From: an uncultured Nodularia sp. | GTDB lineage: Bacteria > Cyanobacteriota > Cyanobacteriia > Cyanobacteriales > Nostocaceae | Direction of reading: 5' to 3' | Assembly: GCA_903911355.1 (NCBI GenBank) | Contig: CAIWDD010000075.1 | Location: 1 to 45,870, forward strand | Length of the DNA: 45,870 nucleotides | Shown: in pieces, positions 26,056 to 35,825 of the stretch | How positions within the stretch are numbered: position 1 is the first letter of the stretch | How the letters are laid out: each line of letters starts with the position of its first letter | Made by a program: the position numbers and the translations under genes | The notes under the pieces: generated by a model | What the model was told of the DNA's origin: nothing | The model's database searches: none | What the model saw: the letters and a program-made list of their open reading frames with translations, nothing else

Positions 26056-26918
26056 AAATTTTCTTTCGTCTTATCCCACTCAGATATCTCTATTATTCAC
26101 CCTGAAGCAGGATTAGGTTCAAGTATTCAGGACATCACCAGTAATCAAAAACTATTTTAAAGATTTCTCGACAAAAATCAATACATGATTTATGATATTA
26201 GATTGTGACCTCTGAACGTAAAAACTGACTGCTCAATTTTCTGTGGGTTCTTAGATGTTTAACATCTCCGGGCAATAATAAACTTAGCTTAAAGTTGTCA
26301 GAGACTGGTACACTAGAAAAACTCGCAGGTTAACAAAGAGTTAGTGGCTAAATAAACCCAGCCCATAAATGACTCTGTACTACATTCACTCCTATATCCC
26401 TGAAAACCCAGGGAATATCTTAAGCTGTAGTTTAAGATTAAAGTGTTGAGTGAAGCAAAAACTGAGGGGTAATGTTAGTTTAGTAACATTGCATCGGACT
26501 TAGTTCACGGATACTGAGTGGTAAAAAACCGCTTAAGTCCCACCACAGCACGGCAGTAGCAAATGATAGGGCAAAGACCACTAACAGCACTGCCTCCAGA
26601 AAGTGCCTAAGTAATTGCTTGGACGAAAGCATTACTGCACAAAGTGCAAAGCTTAAAAGCATTGCTCTGAAATTCCAAAAGTTATTTTTTCGCCCAGAAA
26701 AAAAGCTTGTGGCTGTTCTGGTGACCAAGTGAGTGAAAGTAACCGGATTCACCAAACAGTAAAGACACAGCTAATTGTGTCATTAAAGGTATGGTGTAGT
26801 ACTACCTACCCGAAATTTCCGAGGCTCGTCCAACCTCAATCGGCACTGATACAAGTGTAAAAGTGCCATCAAGAGTCCGATTCCAACACCAGCAAGTATA
26901 TAAGGAGAACCAGTTACT
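26056..26918. other. Large intergenic region upstream of rplC
   Basis: This 863-bp gap should hold the ndhN promoter and the promoter plus leader of the ribosomal supercluster. Visible elements are a 15-bp palindrome AGATGTT-T-AACATCT (26253-26267) and hairpins GACACA...TGTGTC (26764-26781) and GGCACT...AGTGCC (26842-26867), the last about 50 nt before the rplC start. A minus-strand open frame of 91 codons at 26480-26755 is not convincing. No tRNA is visible. Confidence 0.5.
26764..26867 (+). promoter_or_regulatory. Putative structured leader of the rplC operon
   Basis: Two hairpins lie in the last 155 nt before rplC: GACACA-GCTAAT-TGTGTC (26764-26781) and GGCACT-14 nt-AGTGCC (26842-26867). 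Ribosomal protein operons are commonly autoregulated through such leaders (L4 or S8 in other bacteria). No match to a known leader class is claimed. Confidence 0.3.
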
Positions 26919-27554
26919 GTGTCTGTAGGTATTCTCGGCACCAAACTGGGCATGACCCAAGTTTTCGACGAAGATGGAGTATCAATTCCTGTCACCGTCG
27001 TTCAAGCGGGGCCATGCACTGTTACACAAGTTAAAACAAAACAGACCGACGGTTACAGCGCCATCCAAGTTGGTTATGGTGAAGTCAAACCCAAGGCGTT
27101 GAATAGACCTCTGCTGGGTCACTTGGCAAAATCATCTGCTCCAGCTTTACGTCATTTAAACGAATATCTCACAGATAGCGCTAGTGATTATACTTTAGGT
27201 CAAGAACTTAAGGCGGATATTTTTACTGAAGGTCAAATTGTCGATGTAGTCGGTACTAGTATCGGTCGCGGTTTTGCGGGTAACCAAAAGCGCAACAACT
27301 TTGGCCGCGGACCGATGTCACACGGTTCTAAAAACCATAGAGCGCCAGGTTCCATTGGCGCTGGTACAACCCCTGGTCGTGTTTATCCCGGTAAACGGAT
27401 GGCAGGACGTTTGGGTGGTACCCGTGTGACAATTCGCAAGTTGACCGTGGTGCGAGTAGACCCGGAACGCAACTTACTATTAATTAAAGGAGCCATTCCT
27501 GGTAAGCCGGGGTCCTTAGTGAATATTCTGCCTGCAAAGAAAGTTGGTAAGTAG
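26919..27554 (+). CDS. rplC: 50S ribosomal protein L3
   Basis: L3 binds 23S rRNA early in large subunit assembly and reaches toward the peptidyl transferase centre. The 211 residues start at GTG 26919 ([20 protein letters not shown]) with AAGGAG upstream. The central extension [19 protein letters not shown] and the C-terminal [19 protein letters not shown] are intact. It is the first gene of the cluster; rpsJ (S10) is not upstream, which is normal in cyanobacteria. Confidence 0.98.
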   Translation: MSVGILGTKLGMTQVFDEDGVSIPVTVVQAGPCTVTQVKTKQTDGYSAIQVGYGEVKPKALNRPLLGHLAKSSAPALRHLNEYLTDSASDYTLGQELKADIFTEGQIVDVVGTSIGRGFAGNQKRNNFGRGPMSHGSKNHRAPGSIGAGTTPGRVYPGKRMAGRLGGTRVTIRKLTVVRVDPERNLLLIKGAIPGKPGSLVNILPAKKVGK

Positions 27555-27606
27555 TCATTACTCATGAACTAAAGAAAAAAGGCAAAAAACACAAAAGGAC
27601 ATAAAA

Positions 27607-28245
27607 ATGGTGGAAAGCATAGTTAAAAATTGGCAAGGAGAACAGGTCGGCCAGACTACCTTTGAGTTACGAGTTGCTCAAGAATCAACGGCCTCTCATA
27701 TTGTGCATCGAGCCTTGGTAAGACAAATGACTAACTCTCGCCAAGGGACTGCGAGTACAAAAACTCGTTCCGAAGTTAGAGGCGGCGGTCGTAAACCTTG
27801 GCGACAAAAGGGAACGGGTCGCGCCCGTGCTGGGTCAATTCGTTCTCCACTGTGGCGTGGTGGTGGTGTGATCTTTGGACCGAAACCCAGAGATTTTAAC
27901 CTGAAATTAAACCGCAAAGAACGGCGTTTAGCACTGCGAACCGCTTTTGTAGGTCGTGGGGACGATTTGATTGTGGTTGAAGATTTTAACAACGAGTTAT
28001 CCCGCCCCAAAACTAAGGAGTTAGTCTCAGCACTAGCTCGTTGGGGAGCAGCACCTGAAAGTAAGGCATTGTTAATTTTGCCGGAGATTCAAAAGGAGGA
28101 TAATGTTTATTTATCAGCCCGGAATATCGAAAATTTAAAGGTAATTGCAGCAGACCAACTTAATGTTTACGACTTGCTGCACGCTGATAAAATTGTCGTC
28201 ACTGCATCAGCTTTAGCCAAAATTCAGGAGGTCTATAGTGCCTAA
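27607..28245 (+). CDS. rplD: 50S ribosomal protein L4
   Basis: L4 lines the peptide exit tunnel with its long loop, seen here as [19 protein letters not shown] around residues 60-78. Length 212. In gamma-proteobacteria L4 represses its own operon; that is not shown for cyanobacteria. The gene overlaps rplW by 8 nt, so the two are translationally coupled. The intergenic gap to rplC is 52 nt with AGGAC before the start. Confidence 0.98.
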   Translation: MVESIVKNWQGEQVGQTTFELRVAQESTASHIVHRALVRQMTNSRQGTASTKTRSEVRGGGRKPWRQKGTGRARAGSIRSPLWRGGGVIFGPKPRDFNLKLNRKERRLALRTAFVGRGDDLIVVEDFNNELSRPKTKELVSALARWGAAPESKALLILPEIQKEDNVYLSARNIENLKVIAADQLNVYDLLHADKIVVTASALAKIQEVYSA

Positions 28246-28552
28246 GTTTGACCCCCGCAATCTTCCCGACTTAGTGCGTCGCCCCATTGTGACTGAAAAG
28301 GCGACTATCCTCATGGAGCAAAATAAATATACTTTTGAAGTAGCTCCCAAGGCTAGCAAACCACAAATTAAGGCGGCGATTGAAGACCTATTTCAGGTAA
28401 AAATAGTCAAAATTAATACCATGATGCCACCACGTAAACAGCGTCGTGTTGGTAAATTTATTGGTTACAAGCCCCAATATAAGCGAGCTATTGTCACTGT
28501 AGCCCCTGGGGACGAAGAGAAAGTTAGACAAGTTCTATTCCCAGAGGTATAA
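28238..28552 (+). CDS. rplW: 50S ribosomal protein L23
   Basis: L23 sits at the tunnel exit and is the docking site for trigger factor and SRP. The 104-residue protein starts at GTG 28238 ([20 protein letters not shown]), with AGGAGG 6-11 nt upstream inside rplD. The family motif [20 protein letters not shown] is at about 14-33, and the [11 protein letters not shown]-like loop reads [14 protein letters not shown]. Confidence 0.97.
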   Translation: MPKFDPRNLPDLVRRPIVTEKATILMEQNKYTFEVAPKASKPQIKAAIEDLFQVKIVKINTMMPPRKQRRVGKFIGYKPQYKRAIVTVAPGDEEKVRQVLFPEV

Positions 28553-28558
28553 AATAAA

Positions 28559-29422
28559 ATGGGTACTCGTTCTTATCGCCCTTATACCCCTAGTACGCGC
28601 CAAGTTACTGTATCCGACTTTGCGGAAATTACTAAGTCAAAGCCGGAAAAGTCATTAACAGAATACGTACATCGCCCTAAGGGTCGTAATAATCAAGGGC
28701 GGATCACTAGCCGTCGTCGGGGTGGCGGACACAAGCAACTTTACCGGATTATCGACTTTAAAAGGGATAAACGTAATATTGTCGCCGAAGTCATAGCCAT
28801 TGAATACGACCCTAATCGGAATGCTCGCATCGCTCTGGTTTTATATGAAGACGGGGAAAAGCGTTATATTCTTCACCCCAATAAGTTATCAGTGGGTGCG
28901 AAAATTATCGCCGGGCCTGACTCTCCCTTTGAGGATGGTAACGCTTTACCACTGTCTAATATCCCCCTGGGTACTAGTGTCCATAATGTGGAACTGACAC
29001 CGGGGAAAGGCGGGCAAATTGTCCGTGCGGCTGGTGCTAATGCCCAAGTAGTGGCTAAAGAAGGTAACTATGTCACTCTCAAGCTACCTTCCGGGGAAGT
29101 GCGGATGATTCGTAAAGAATGCTACGCCACTATTGGACAGGTAGGTAACACCGATGCGCGAAATCTCAGCGCCGGTAAGGCGGGACGGAATCGGTGGAAG
29201 GGTCGCCGTCCTAAGGTGAGAGGTAGTGTGATGAACCCGGTAGACCACCCACATGGTGGTGGTGAGGGTAGAGCTCCTATTGGTAGACCAGGCCCTGTAA
29301 CACCTTGGGGTAAACCTACTTTAGGGGCAAAAACTCGCAAGCCTAAGAAAGCTAGCAGCAAATTGATCGTCCGTCGCCGTCGGAAATCTTCTAAACGTGG
29401 ACGTGGTGGCCGTCAGTCATAA
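28559..29422 (+). CDS. rplB: 50S ribosomal protein L2
   Basis: L2 is needed for subunit association and peptidyl transfer. The 287 residues include the nucleic-acid-binding core [19 protein letters not shown] (about 52-70) and the conserved C-terminal [18 protein letters not shown] with the functionally important His. The tail is strongly basic ([13 protein letters not shown]). It starts 6 nt after rplW. Confidence 0.98.
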   Translation: MGTRSYRPYTPSTRQVTVSDFAEITKSKPEKSLTEYVHRPKGRNNQGRITSRRRGGGHKQLYRIIDFKRDKRNIVAEVIAIEYDPNRNARIALVLYEDGEKRYILHPNKLSVGAKIIAGPDSPFEDGNALPLSNIPLGTSVHNVELTPGKGGQIVRAAGANAQVVAKEGNYVTLKLPSGEVRMIRKECYATIGQVGNTDARNLSAGKAGRNRWKGRRPKVRGSVMNPVDHPHGGGEGRAPIGRPGPVTPWGKPTLGAKTRKPKKASSKLIVRRRRKSSKRGRGGRQS

Positions 29423-29451
29423 TCTCAAGTCAAACATCCAAGGTCGAAATT

Positions 29452-29730
29452 ATGGGTCGTTCTCTAAAAAAAGGTCCTTTTGTAGCGGATCACTTGCTGA
29501 GTAAGCTGGAAAAGCTCAACGCTAAAAACGAAAAACAAGTTATTAAAACTTGGTCGAGAGCTTCGACAATTTTGCCGTTGATGATAGGTCATACCATCGC
29601 TGTTCATAACGGACGTCAACACGTTCCGGTTTTTGTGAATGAGCAAATGGTAGGACACAAGTTGGGAGAGTTCGCCCCCACACGTACCTACAGAGGTCAT
29701 GGGAAGAGTGATAAAAAAGCAGGGAGATAG
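29452..29730 (+). CDS. rpsS: 30S ribosomal protein S19
   Basis: S19 lies in the small subunit head near the A-site tRNA and pairs with S13. The 92-residue protein starts [20 protein letters not shown] and ends with the typical [19 protein letters not shown]. It sits 29 nt after rplB. In organisms with the complete cluster it is also between L2 and L22. Confidence 0.98.
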   Translation: MGRSLKKGPFVADHLLSKLEKLNAKNEKQVIKTWSRASTILPLMIGHTIAVHNGRQHVPVFVNEQMVGHKLGEFAPTRTYRGHGKSDKKAGR

Positions 29731-29768
29731 TTATTAGTCATTGTGACTAATGACTTAAGGAGAAAATT

Positions 29769-30128
29769 ATGGCTATTGATACTACTGAAGTAAAGGCGAT
29801 CGCTCGTTATATCCGCATGTCTCCCTACAAGGTGCGCCGTGTCCTTGACCAAATTCGGGGGCGCTCTTACCGAGAAGCACTAATTGTATTGGAATTCATG
29901 CCCTATCGAGCCTGTGAACCAGTATTGAAACTTCTCAGAAGTGCAGCGGCTAATGCCGAGCATAATGCTGGGTTAGACCGGACGCAGCTGGTAATTACTC
30001 AAGCCTATGCTAATCAAGGTCCAGTGCTAAAACGGTTTCAACCAAGAGCTCAGGGGCGAGCTTACCAAATTCGCAAGCCAACGTGTCATATCACTGTCGC
30101 TGTGGCCGCTGATGCTACTGCTAAATGA
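29769..30128 (+). CDS. rplV: 50S ribosomal protein L22
   Basis: L22 contacts all 23S rRNA domains and has a beta-hairpin in the exit tunnel; the hairpin tip here is in [18 protein letters not shown] (about 93-110). The 119 residues show [20 protein letters not shown] near the N-terminus. A HIP1 octamer (GCGATCGC) lies within the first codons. A hairpin follows the gene at 30132-30154. Confidence 0.97.
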   Translation: MAIDTTEVKAIARYIRMSPYKVRRVLDQIRGRSYREALIVLEFMPYRACEPVLKLLRSAAANAEHNAGLDRTQLVITQAYANQGPVLKRFQPRAQGRAYQIRKPTCHITVAVAADATAK

Positions 30129-30131
30129 AAT

Positions 30132-30154
30132 ACTCCGTCTTTCACCGATGGAGT
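30132..30154 (+). repeat. Intercistronic hairpin rplV-rpsC
   Basis: ACTCCGTC and GATGGAGT pair over a 7-nt loop: 8 bp with one G-U in the sense RNA. No T-run follows, so it is more likely a processing or stability element than a terminator. Confidence 0.45.
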
Positions 30155-30203
30155 CCAGACACGAAAAACTGCGTAAAGTAAGAAATTCTTAGAGGAAGCA
30201 TTT

Positions 30204-30959
30204 GTGGGACAGAAAATTCATCCAGTTGGTTTTCGCCTGGGTATTACACGAGAGCATCAATCCCGTTGGTTTGCAGTTCCTGAACGCTATCCAGAACTTT
30301 TACAAGAAGACCACAAACTTCGGAAATACATAGAACAAAAGCTGGGTAGATTGGCTCAAAACAATGCCGGAATTTCCGAGGTGCGGATTGAGCGCAAAGC
30401 CGACCAAATTGATTTGGAAGTACACACGGCTAGACCAGGTGTAGTTGTCGGCCGCGGTGGACAAGGTATTGAATCACTGCGGGTGGGACTACAAGAAATG
30501 CTCGGCAGTAATCGTCAAATTCGCATTAATGTCGTCGAAGTCCAAAAAGTTGATGCAGACGCAGCTTTGATTGCGGAATATATTGCTCAACAGCTGGAAC
30601 GGCGGGTTTCTTTTCGCCGGGTGGTACGCCAAGCTATTCAGCGCGCCCAACGTGCTGGTGTTCAAGGCATTAAAATTCAAGTCGGCGGTCGCCTCAACGG
30701 TGCAGAAATTGCTCGGACAGAGTGGACTCGTGAGGGAAGAGTGCCTTTACATACCCTCCGGGCTGATATTCACTACTCTTACTGCACAGCTAAAACAATT
30801 TACGGGATTCTGGGGATTAAAGTATGGGTGTTTAAGGGAGAAATTATCCCAGGACAGGAAGAAACCACCGCTCCATCCACCCCACGCGATCGCGAACCAC
30901 GTCGTCGTCAACAACAACGCCGTCGTCAGCAATTTGAAGACCGATCTAATGAAGGATGA
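30204..30959 (+). CDS. rpsC: 30S ribosomal protein S3
   Basis: S3 is at the mRNA entry tunnel and helps unwind mRNA. It starts at GTG 30204 ([20 protein letters not shown]), with AGAGGA upstream. The KH domain includes [16 protein letters not shown] (about 76-91). The 251 residues exceed the E. coli protein, with a C-terminal Arg/Gln-rich tail ([14 protein letters not shown]) typical of cyanobacterial S3. Confidence 0.98.
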   Translation: MGQKIHPVGFRLGITREHQSRWFAVPERYPELLQEDHKLRKYIEQKLGRLAQNNAGISEVRIERKADQIDLEVHTARPGVVVGRGGQGIESLRVGLQEMLGSNRQIRINVVEVQKVDADAALIAEYIAQQLERRVSFRRVVRQAIQRAQRAGVQGIKIQVGGRLNGAEIARTEWTREGRVPLHTLRADIHYSYCTAKTIYGILGIKVWVFKGEIIPGQEETTAPSTPRDREPRRRQQQRRRQQFEDRSNEG

Positions 30960-30962
30960 AGC

Positions 30963-31388
30963 ATGTTAAGTCCTAGAAGAACTAAATTCCGCAAACAACA
31001 GCGCGGACGGATGCAAGGCCTAGCTAGCCGCGGCTGTAACCTTAACTTCGGTGATTTTGGCCTCCAAGCTCAAGAGCCATCTTGGATTACCTCCCGCCAA
31101 ATTGAGGCATCCCGTCGGGCAATGACTCGTTATATCCGCCGGGGTGGTAAAATCTGGATCCGGATTTTTCCGGATAAACCTATCACTATGCGTCCGGCAG
31201 AAACCCGGATGGGTTCAGGAAAAGGTTCTCCAGAGTTTTGGGTGGCGGTAGTTAAGCCAGGACGCATTATGTTTGAAATCGCTGGAGTTTCTGAAGAAAT
31301 CGCCCGCGAAGCTATGCGTTTGGCTGCCAATAAGCTGCCAATTAAAACTAAATTTATTGTGCGTTCTCAACCACAGGAGCAGGAGTAG
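30963..31388 (+). CDS. rplP: 50S ribosomal protein L16
   Basis: L16 organises the A-site region of the large subunit. The 141 residues begin [20 protein letters not shown] and contain the conserved [17 protein letters not shown] (54-70) and [19 protein letters not shown] (about 82-100). It starts 3 nt after the rpsC stop and ends 3 nt before rpmC. Confidence 0.98.
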   Translation: MLSPRRTKFRKQQRGRMQGLASRGCNLNFGDFGLQAQEPSWITSRQIEASRRAMTRYIRRGGKIWIRIFPDKPITMRPAETRMGSGKGSPEFWVAVVKPGRIMFEIAGVSEEIAREAMRLAANKLPIKTKFIVRSQPQEQE

Positions 31389-31391
31389 GTT

Positions 31392-31613
31392 ATGCCTCTT
31401 CCCAAGATTTCGGAAGCTAGAGAATTAAGTGATGAACAACTGGTCTCGGAAATTGTCTCTGTTAAAAAACAACTGTTTCAGTTACGGTTGCAAAAAGCTA
31501 CAAGACAATTAGAAAAGCCTCATGAGTTCCGACACGCCCGCCACCGCCTCGCCCAGTTGCTCACTGTGGAAACTCAGCGCCAACAGGCTACAAGTCAATC
31601 GACTACAGAATAA
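31392..31613 (+). CDS. rpmC: 50S ribosomal protein L29
   Basis: L29 is a small helical-hairpin protein at the tunnel exit beside L23. The 73-residue product has the expected ARELSDEQLVSEIVSVKKQL and RLQKATRQLEKPHEFRHARH segments. The Gln/Thr-rich tail (QRQQATSQSTTE) is a common cyanobacterial extension. Confidence 0.95.
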   Translation: MPLPKISEARELSDEQLVSEIVSVKKQLFQLRLQKATRQLEKPHEFRHARHRLAQLLTVETQRQQATSQSTTE

Positions 31614-31626
31614 AAACTAGGAGATT

Positions 31627-31878
31627 ATGGCAATCAAAGAACGAGTCGGCGTGGTAGTCAGCGACAAAATGCAAAAAACTGTGGTAGTCGCTGTGGAAAA
31701 CCGCTCTCCCCACCCTAAGTATGGCAAAATTGTCGTGCAAACCCGCCGCTATAAGGTTCACGACGAAAATAGTCAGTGCAAGGTGGGCGATCGCGTCCGG
31801 ATTCAAGAAACTAGACCTTTGAGTAAGACCAAACGCTGGCAAGTCAAAGATATCTTGAATACTAAGACTACAGTGTAA
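31627..31878 (+). CDS. rpsQ: 30S ribosomal protein S17
   Basis: S17 is an OB-fold protein that binds 16S rRNA early in 30S assembly. The 83 residues include [20 protein letters not shown] and [19 protein letters not shown], followed by the conserved [19 protein letters not shown]. It starts 13 nt after rpmC with AGGAG upstream. Confidence 0.97.
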   Translation: MAIKERVGVVVSDKMQKTVVVAVENRSPHPKYGKIVVQTRRYKVHDENSQCKVGDRVRIQETRPLSKTKRWQVKDILNTKTTV

Positions 31879-31919
31879 TAATTGTTACAGTAATCTAAAC
31901 TCCAAAAGGGAGATTAATT

Positions 31920-32288
31920 GTGATTCAACCCCAGACCTACCTTACTGTCGCAGATAATAGCGGTGCCAAAAAAATTATGTGCATCCGTGTATTAGGTGCA
32001 GGCAACAGGCGTTATGGTTTCATCGGCGACAAGATTATCGCCGTTGTTAAAGATGCCATCCCCAACATGGCTGTGAAAAAATCCGATGTCATACAAGCAG
32101 TGATTGTCCGTACCCGTCACAACATCCGCCGGGATAGTGGTATGACTATTCGCTTTGATGATAACGCCGCGGTGATCATCAATAAGGATGGTAATCCCAG
32201 AGGTACTCGGGTCTTTGGACCGGTGGCTCGGGAATTACGCGATAAAAGCTTCACCAAAATCGTTTCTCTGGCTCCGGAGGTGCTGTAA
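31920..32288 (+). CDS. rplN: 50S ribosomal protein L14
   Basis: L14 forms an intersubunit bridge and contacts L19. It starts at GTG 31920 with GGGAG upstream: [20 protein letters not shown]. The 122 residues contain [20 protein letters not shown] and the C-terminal [20 protein letters not shown]. Its stop overlaps the rplX start (TAATG), which suggests coupled translation. Confidence 0.98.
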   Translation: MIQPQTYLTVADNSGAKKIMCIRVLGAGNRRYGFIGDKIIAVVKDAIPNMAVKKSDVIQAVIVRTRHNIRRDSGMTIRFDDNAAVIINKDGNPRGTRVFGPVARELRDKSFTKIVSLAPEVL

Positions 32289-32641
32289 TGGCAAACCCCA
32301 AGGAAAAAGCCAAAGTATTTCATAAAATGCACGTCAAAACTGGCGACACTGTGCAAGTAATTGCCGGTAAGGACAAAGGCAAAGTTGGTGAAGTGGTCAA
32401 AGCACTACCCCAACTGAGTAAAGTCCTGATTAAAGGTGTCAATATCAAGACTAAGCACGTCAAACCCCAGCAAGAAGGAGAATCGGGCCGCATTGTCACT
32501 CAGGAATTTCCTATCCATAGTTCCAATGTCATGCTCTATTCTACTAAGCAAAACGTTACAAGTCGTGTTTGCTACACCTTTACAGCCGAAGGTAAAAAGG
32601 TGAGAATGCTCAAAAAAACAGGGGAAATTCTCGATAAATAA
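32288..32641 (+). CDS. rplX: 50S ribosomal protein L24
   Basis: L24 starts 50S assembly by binding the 5' end of 23S rRNA. The 117-residue protein has the KOW motif [20 protein letters not shown] (about 19-38) and the conserved [18 protein letters not shown]. It overlaps rplN by 1 nt. The 90-nt gap after it carries a TCCCTG...CAGGGA hairpin (32697-32716). Confidence 0.97.
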   Translation: MANPKEKAKVFHKMHVKTGDTVQVIAGKDKGKVGEVVKALPQLSKVLIKGVNIKTKHVKPQQEGESGRIVTQEFPIHSSNVMLYSTKQNVTSRVCYTFTAEGKKVRMLKKTGEILDK

Positions 32642-32696
32642 AGGGAATAACTGCTGTTTTTCTACCAGAAGGGACTCCTCAGTAATTCACAAGGCC

Positions 32697-32716
32697 TCCC
32701 TGACAAAGCCCAGGGA
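32697..32716 (+). repeat. Intercistronic hairpin rplX-rplE
   Basis: TCCCTG and CAGGGA pair over an 8-nt loop, about 15 nt before the rplE start. No T-run follows. It may affect rplE translation or RNA processing. Confidence 0.35.
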
Positions 32717-32731
32717 TACAGATAAATAACT

Positions 32732-33280
32732 ATGGCAACACCAAGACTCAAAGGTTTATATCAAGAAACCATCGTCCCTAAACTGATGAATCAGTTTCAG
32801 TACACTAACGTTCATCAAGTACCGAAGTTAGTGAAAATTACTGTTAACCGCGGTTTGGGGGAAGCGGCTCAAAATGCCAAGGCGCTAGAAGCGTCTTTAA
32901 ATGAAATTGCCCTGATTACCGGTCAAAAACCAGTGGTGACTCGGGCGAAAAAGGCGATCGCCGGCTTTAAAATTCGTCAGGGTATGCCTGTAGGCATTAT
33001 GGTAACCCTCAGAAGCGAACGGATGTACGCTTTTCTTGACCGATTAGTTAGCTTATCACTACCCAGAATTAGAGACTTTCGCGGCATCAGTCCGAAAAGC
33101 TTTGATGGTCGCGGTAACTACACTATGGGTGTTAGAGAACAGCTAATTTTTCCAGAAGTCGAGTACGACAGTATCGACCAAATCCGTGGGATGGATATTT
33201 CCATCATCACAACGGCGAAAAACGACGAAGAGGGTCGCGCCTTACTTAAAGAAATGGGAATGCCCTTTCGCGATCAATAA
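32732..33280 (+). CDS. rplE: 50S ribosomal protein L5
   Basis: L5 binds 5S rRNA and contacts P-site tRNA. The 182 residues carry [20 protein letters not shown] (about 32-51), the [20 protein letters not shown] segment and the C-terminal [15 protein letters not shown]. rpsN (S14), which follows rplE in many bacteria, is absent here; rpsH follows after 20 nt. Confidence 0.98.
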   Translation: MATPRLKGLYQETIVPKLMNQFQYTNVHQVPKLVKITVNRGLGEAAQNAKALEASLNEIALITGQKPVVTRAKKAIAGFKIRQGMPVGIMVTLRSERMYAFLDRLVSLSLPRIRDFRGISPKSFDGRGNYTMGVREQLIFPEVEYDSIDQIRGMDISIITTAKNDEEGRALLKEMGMPFRDQ

Positions 33281-33300
33281 GTTCATCTAAAGAGGGAACG

Positions 33301-33702
33301 ATGGCAGCTAACGATACAGTTGCAGATATGCTCACGCGCATCCGCAATGCCAACCTGGCAAGGCATCAGACTACACAAGTGCCAGCCACAAAAATGACTC
33401 GTAGTATTGCCAAGGTACTACAAGAGGAAGGCTTTGTTGCTGAAGTTGTAGAAGCAGGAGAAGGGATTAAACGCAATTTGGTGATTTCACTCAAATACAA
33501 GGGTAAAAACCGTCAGCCTTTAATTACCGCTTTGAAACGAGTCAGTAAACCGGGTTTGCGCGTTTACTCCAATAGAAAAGAATTACCCCGGGTACTAGGT
33601 GGCATCGGCATTGCCATTATTTCTACATCCAGTGGCATTATGACTGACCGCGAAGCCCGTCGTCAGAGCCTGGGTGGCGAAGTACTTTGCTATGTTTGGT
33701 AG
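33301..33702 (+). CDS. rpsH: 30S ribosomal protein S8
   Basis: S8 binds the central domain of 16S rRNA; in E. coli it also represses the spc operon, which is not shown for cyanobacteria. The 133 residues start [20 protein letters not shown] and end with the diagnostic [24 protein letters not shown] is just before the ATG. Confidence 0.98.
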   Translation: MAANDTVADMLTRIRNANLARHQTTQVPATKMTRSIAKVLQEEGFVAEVVEAGEGIKRNLVISLKYKGKNRQPLITALKRVSKPGLRVYSNRKELPRVLGGIGIAIISTSSGIMTDREARRQSLGGEVLCYVW

Positions 33703-33746
33703 TCATTACCCCCAGGGTCAGGACTGAAGATAAAGGACCAAGAATC

Positions 33747-34295
33747 ATGTCTCGTATTGGTAAACGTCCAATTACTATTCCCGCCAAAGTGGAAGTGACA
33801 ATTGATGGTAGCCAAGTTTTAGTGAAAGGACCCAAAGGCCAACTTTCGCGGACATTGCCTACTCATGTCGTTGTCTCCCAAGAAGGACAAACATTAAATG
33901 TCACCCGTCGCGATGACACACGTACGTCTAGGCAAATGCACGGGTTAAGCCGTACCCTAGTGGCTAACATGGTGGAGGGAGTCTCCCAAGGTTTTCAGCG
34001 TCGTCTGGAAATTCAAGGTGTGGGTTACCGGGCACAAGTTCAAGGACGTAACCTAGTCCTGAATATTGGCTACAGCCATCAAGTGCAGATTGACCCCCCT
34101 GAAGGAGTTCAGTTTGCTGTAGAAAATAACACTAACGTCATCGTCAGTGGTTACGATAAGGAAATAGTAGGTAACACAGCCGCAAAAATTCGTGCTGTTC
34201 GCCCCCCAGAACCCTACAAAGGTAAAGGGATTCGTTATGCCGGTGAAGCCGTCAGACGCAAAGCTGGTAAGACTGGTAAGAGTGGTAAGAAATAA
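33747..34295 (+). CDS. rplF: 50S ribosomal protein L6
   Basis: L6 sits near the factor-binding site of the 50S subunit. The start is ATG 33747 ([20 protein letters not shown]), with AAAGGA upstream; an earlier in-frame start overlapping rpsH is not used. The 182 residues hold two related domains and the signature [15 protein letters not shown]. It ends 2 nt before rplR. Confidence 0.97.
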   Translation: MSRIGKRPITIPAKVEVTIDGSQVLVKGPKGQLSRTLPTHVVVSQEGQTLNVTRRDDTRTSRQMHGLSRTLVANMVEGVSQGFQRRLEIQGVGYRAQVQGRNLVLNIGYSHQVQIDPPEGVQFAVENNTNVIVSGYDKEIVGNTAAKIRAVRPPEPYKGKGIRYAGEAVRRKAGKTGKSGKK

Positions 34296-34297
34296 CA

Positions 34298-34660
34298 ATG
34301 AAACTTACTCGTAGAGAATCAAAACAGCGTCGTCATCGCCGCGTTCGTGGTAAAGTTCACGGGACCCAAGAACGTCCACGGTTAGCCGTGTTTCGTTCCA
34401 ATGAACATATTTACGCTCAAGTAATTGACGACACCAAGCATCACACCTTAGTAGCAGCCTCCACCGTCGAACCAGAGTTGAAATCGAATTTGGCTACAGG
34501 TGCTACTTGTGAGGCATCAGCCCAAGTCGGCAAATTGGTAGCAGTGCGATTGTTGGAAAAAGGAATCACCAAAGTAGTCTTTGATCGCGGTGGCAACTTA
34601 TATCATGGTCGTGTCAAAGCCCTAGCTGATGCAGCACGCGAAGCTGGTTTAGATTTCTAA
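34298..34660 (+). CDS. rplR: 50S ribosomal protein L18
   Basis: L18 binds 5S rRNA in the central protuberance. The 120 residues have the basic N-terminus [20 protein letters not shown], the core [20 protein letters not shown] and the C-terminal [20 protein letters not shown]. It is tightly placed between rplF and rpsE. Confidence 0.97.
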   Translation: MKLTRRESKQRRHRRVRGKVHGTQERPRLAVFRSNEHIYAQVIDDTKHHTLVAASTVEPELKSNLATGATCEASAQVGKLVAVRLLEKGITKVVFDRGGNLYHGRVKALADAAREAGLDF

Positions 34661-34690
34661 TGACAACTGACTAATAGAGAGCATTTGATT

Positions 34691-35215
34691 ATGGCAACTG
34701 GTCGTCGTAAGGCTAACCGCACAAAAAAAGAAGAAACTAACTGGCAAGAGCGCGTCATCCAAATCCGCCGGGTGAGCAAGGTCGTTAAGGGAGGTAAAAA
34801 ACTCAGCTTCCGCGCCATCGTCGTCGTCGGTAATGAACGTGGCCAAGTCGGTGTCGGAGTCGGCAAAGCTTCAGATGTCATTGGCGCTGTCAAAAAAGGC
34901 GTGGCCGATGGCAAAAAACACCTGATTGACATTCCTATGACTAAATCTAACTCCATCCCCCATCCTATTGATGGTGTGGGTGGCGGTGCTAAGGTGATGA
35001 TGCGCCCCGCAGCACCCGGTACCGGGGTAATTGCTGGTGGTGCTGTGCGGACTGTACTGGAATTGGCAGGAGTTCGTAACATCTTGGCCAAGCAACTTGG
35101 TTCCAATAACCCCCTCAACAATGCTAGAGCCGCAGTGAATGCCTTATCTACACTCCGTACTTTTTCTGAAGTAGCCGAAGATCGCGGTATTCCTATTGAA
35201 AAACTCTACATTTAG
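34691..35215 (+). CDS. rpsE: 30S ribosomal protein S5
   Basis: S5 helps keep decoding accurate and lines the mRNA entry with S3 and S4. From ATG 34691 ([20 protein letters not shown]) the protein has 174 residues; a TTG two codons earlier is less likely. The double-stranded-RNA-binding-like domain includes [19 protein letters not shown], and the C-terminal domain has [20 protein letters not shown]. rpmD (L30), which follows in many bacteria, is absent. Confidence 0.97.
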   Translation: MATGRRKANRTKKEETNWQERVIQIRRVSKVVKGGKKLSFRAIVVVGNERGQVGVGVGKASDVIGAVKKGVADGKKHLIDIPMTKSNSIPHPIDGVGGGAKVMMRPAAPGTGVIAGGAVRTVLELAGVRNILAKQLGSNNPLNNARAAVNALSTLRTFSEVAEDRGIPIEKLYI

Positions 35216-35232
35216 AATGGTTAACGGTTAAT

Positions 35233-35257
35233 GGCTTGCTGACGGTTTAAGCAAGCC
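35233..35257 (+). repeat. Intercistronic hairpin rpsE-rplO
   Basis: GGCTTGC and GCAAGCC form a perfect 7-bp stem with an 11-nt loop, 18 nt after the rpsE stop. A second small inverted repeat ATTGA-TCGG-TCAAT follows. No T-run, so not a clear terminator. Confidence 0.45.
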
Positions 35258-35308
35258 CTCAACATTGATCGGTCAATAGTGAAGCTCTAAAAAATAACTA
35301 ATTACATC

Positions 35309-35752
35309 ATGAGACTCAACGATGTTAAGCCCCAAAAAGGTTCAAAAAAACGCCGCCGTCGTGTAGCTAGAGGTATTTCCGCTGGTCAAGGCGCTAGCGC
35401 TGGTTTGGGTATGAGAGGTCAAAAATCTCGTTCCGGTAGCAGTACCAGACCAGGTTTTGAAGGTGGTCAGCAACCATTGTACCGCCGCTTACCTAAGCTT
35501 AAGGGCTTTCCGATTGTGAATCGGAAAATTTACACTACGATTAATGTAGATAAGCTCGCTTCTCTTCCTGCTGATACAGAAGTAACTTTGACTTCTCTCA
35601 AAGATGCGGGAATCATCACTGCTGCTAAAGGCCCATTGAAAATCTTGGGCAACGGTGAATTGAATGTATCCCTCAAGGTACAAGCAGCAGCTTTTACAGG
35701 ACAAGCTCGTAGCAAAATTGAGGCCGCTGGTGGTAGCTGTGAAGTGGTATAA
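35309..35752 (+). CDS. rplO: 50S ribosomal protein L15
   Basis: L15 is a late assembly protein with a long basic N-terminal extension in the 23S rRNA. The 147 residues begin [20 protein letters not shown] and continue [20 protein letters not shown], then [19 protein letters not shown] small GGAAAT...ATTTCC hairpin (35753-35769) immediately follows the stop. Confidence 0.97.
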   Translation: MRLNDVKPQKGSKKRRRRVARGISAGQGASAGLGMRGQKSRSGSSTRPGFEGGQQPLYRRLPKLKGFPIVNRKIYTTINVDKLASLPADTEVTLTSLKDAGIITAAKGPLKILGNGELNVSLKVQAAAFTGQARSKIEAAGGSCEVV

Positions 35753-35825
35753 GGAAATACATGATTTCCTCCTTGCCATCTCTAGATCCCTGCCAGCCCC
35801 CGGTTCACTATAGAGGTAGCATTCT

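Noticed and set aside
26480-26755. Minus-strand open frame of 91 codons with hydrophobic segments upstream of rplC
   Set aside because: TTG start, no clear ribosome binding site, no recognisable family, and it lies in the expected promoter and leader region of the ribosomal cluster.
32732-35308. Loss of rpsN (S14) and rpmD (L30) from the spc part as a deletion
   Set aside because: Cyanobacterial clusters normally lack these genes here; the junctions are tight and intact.
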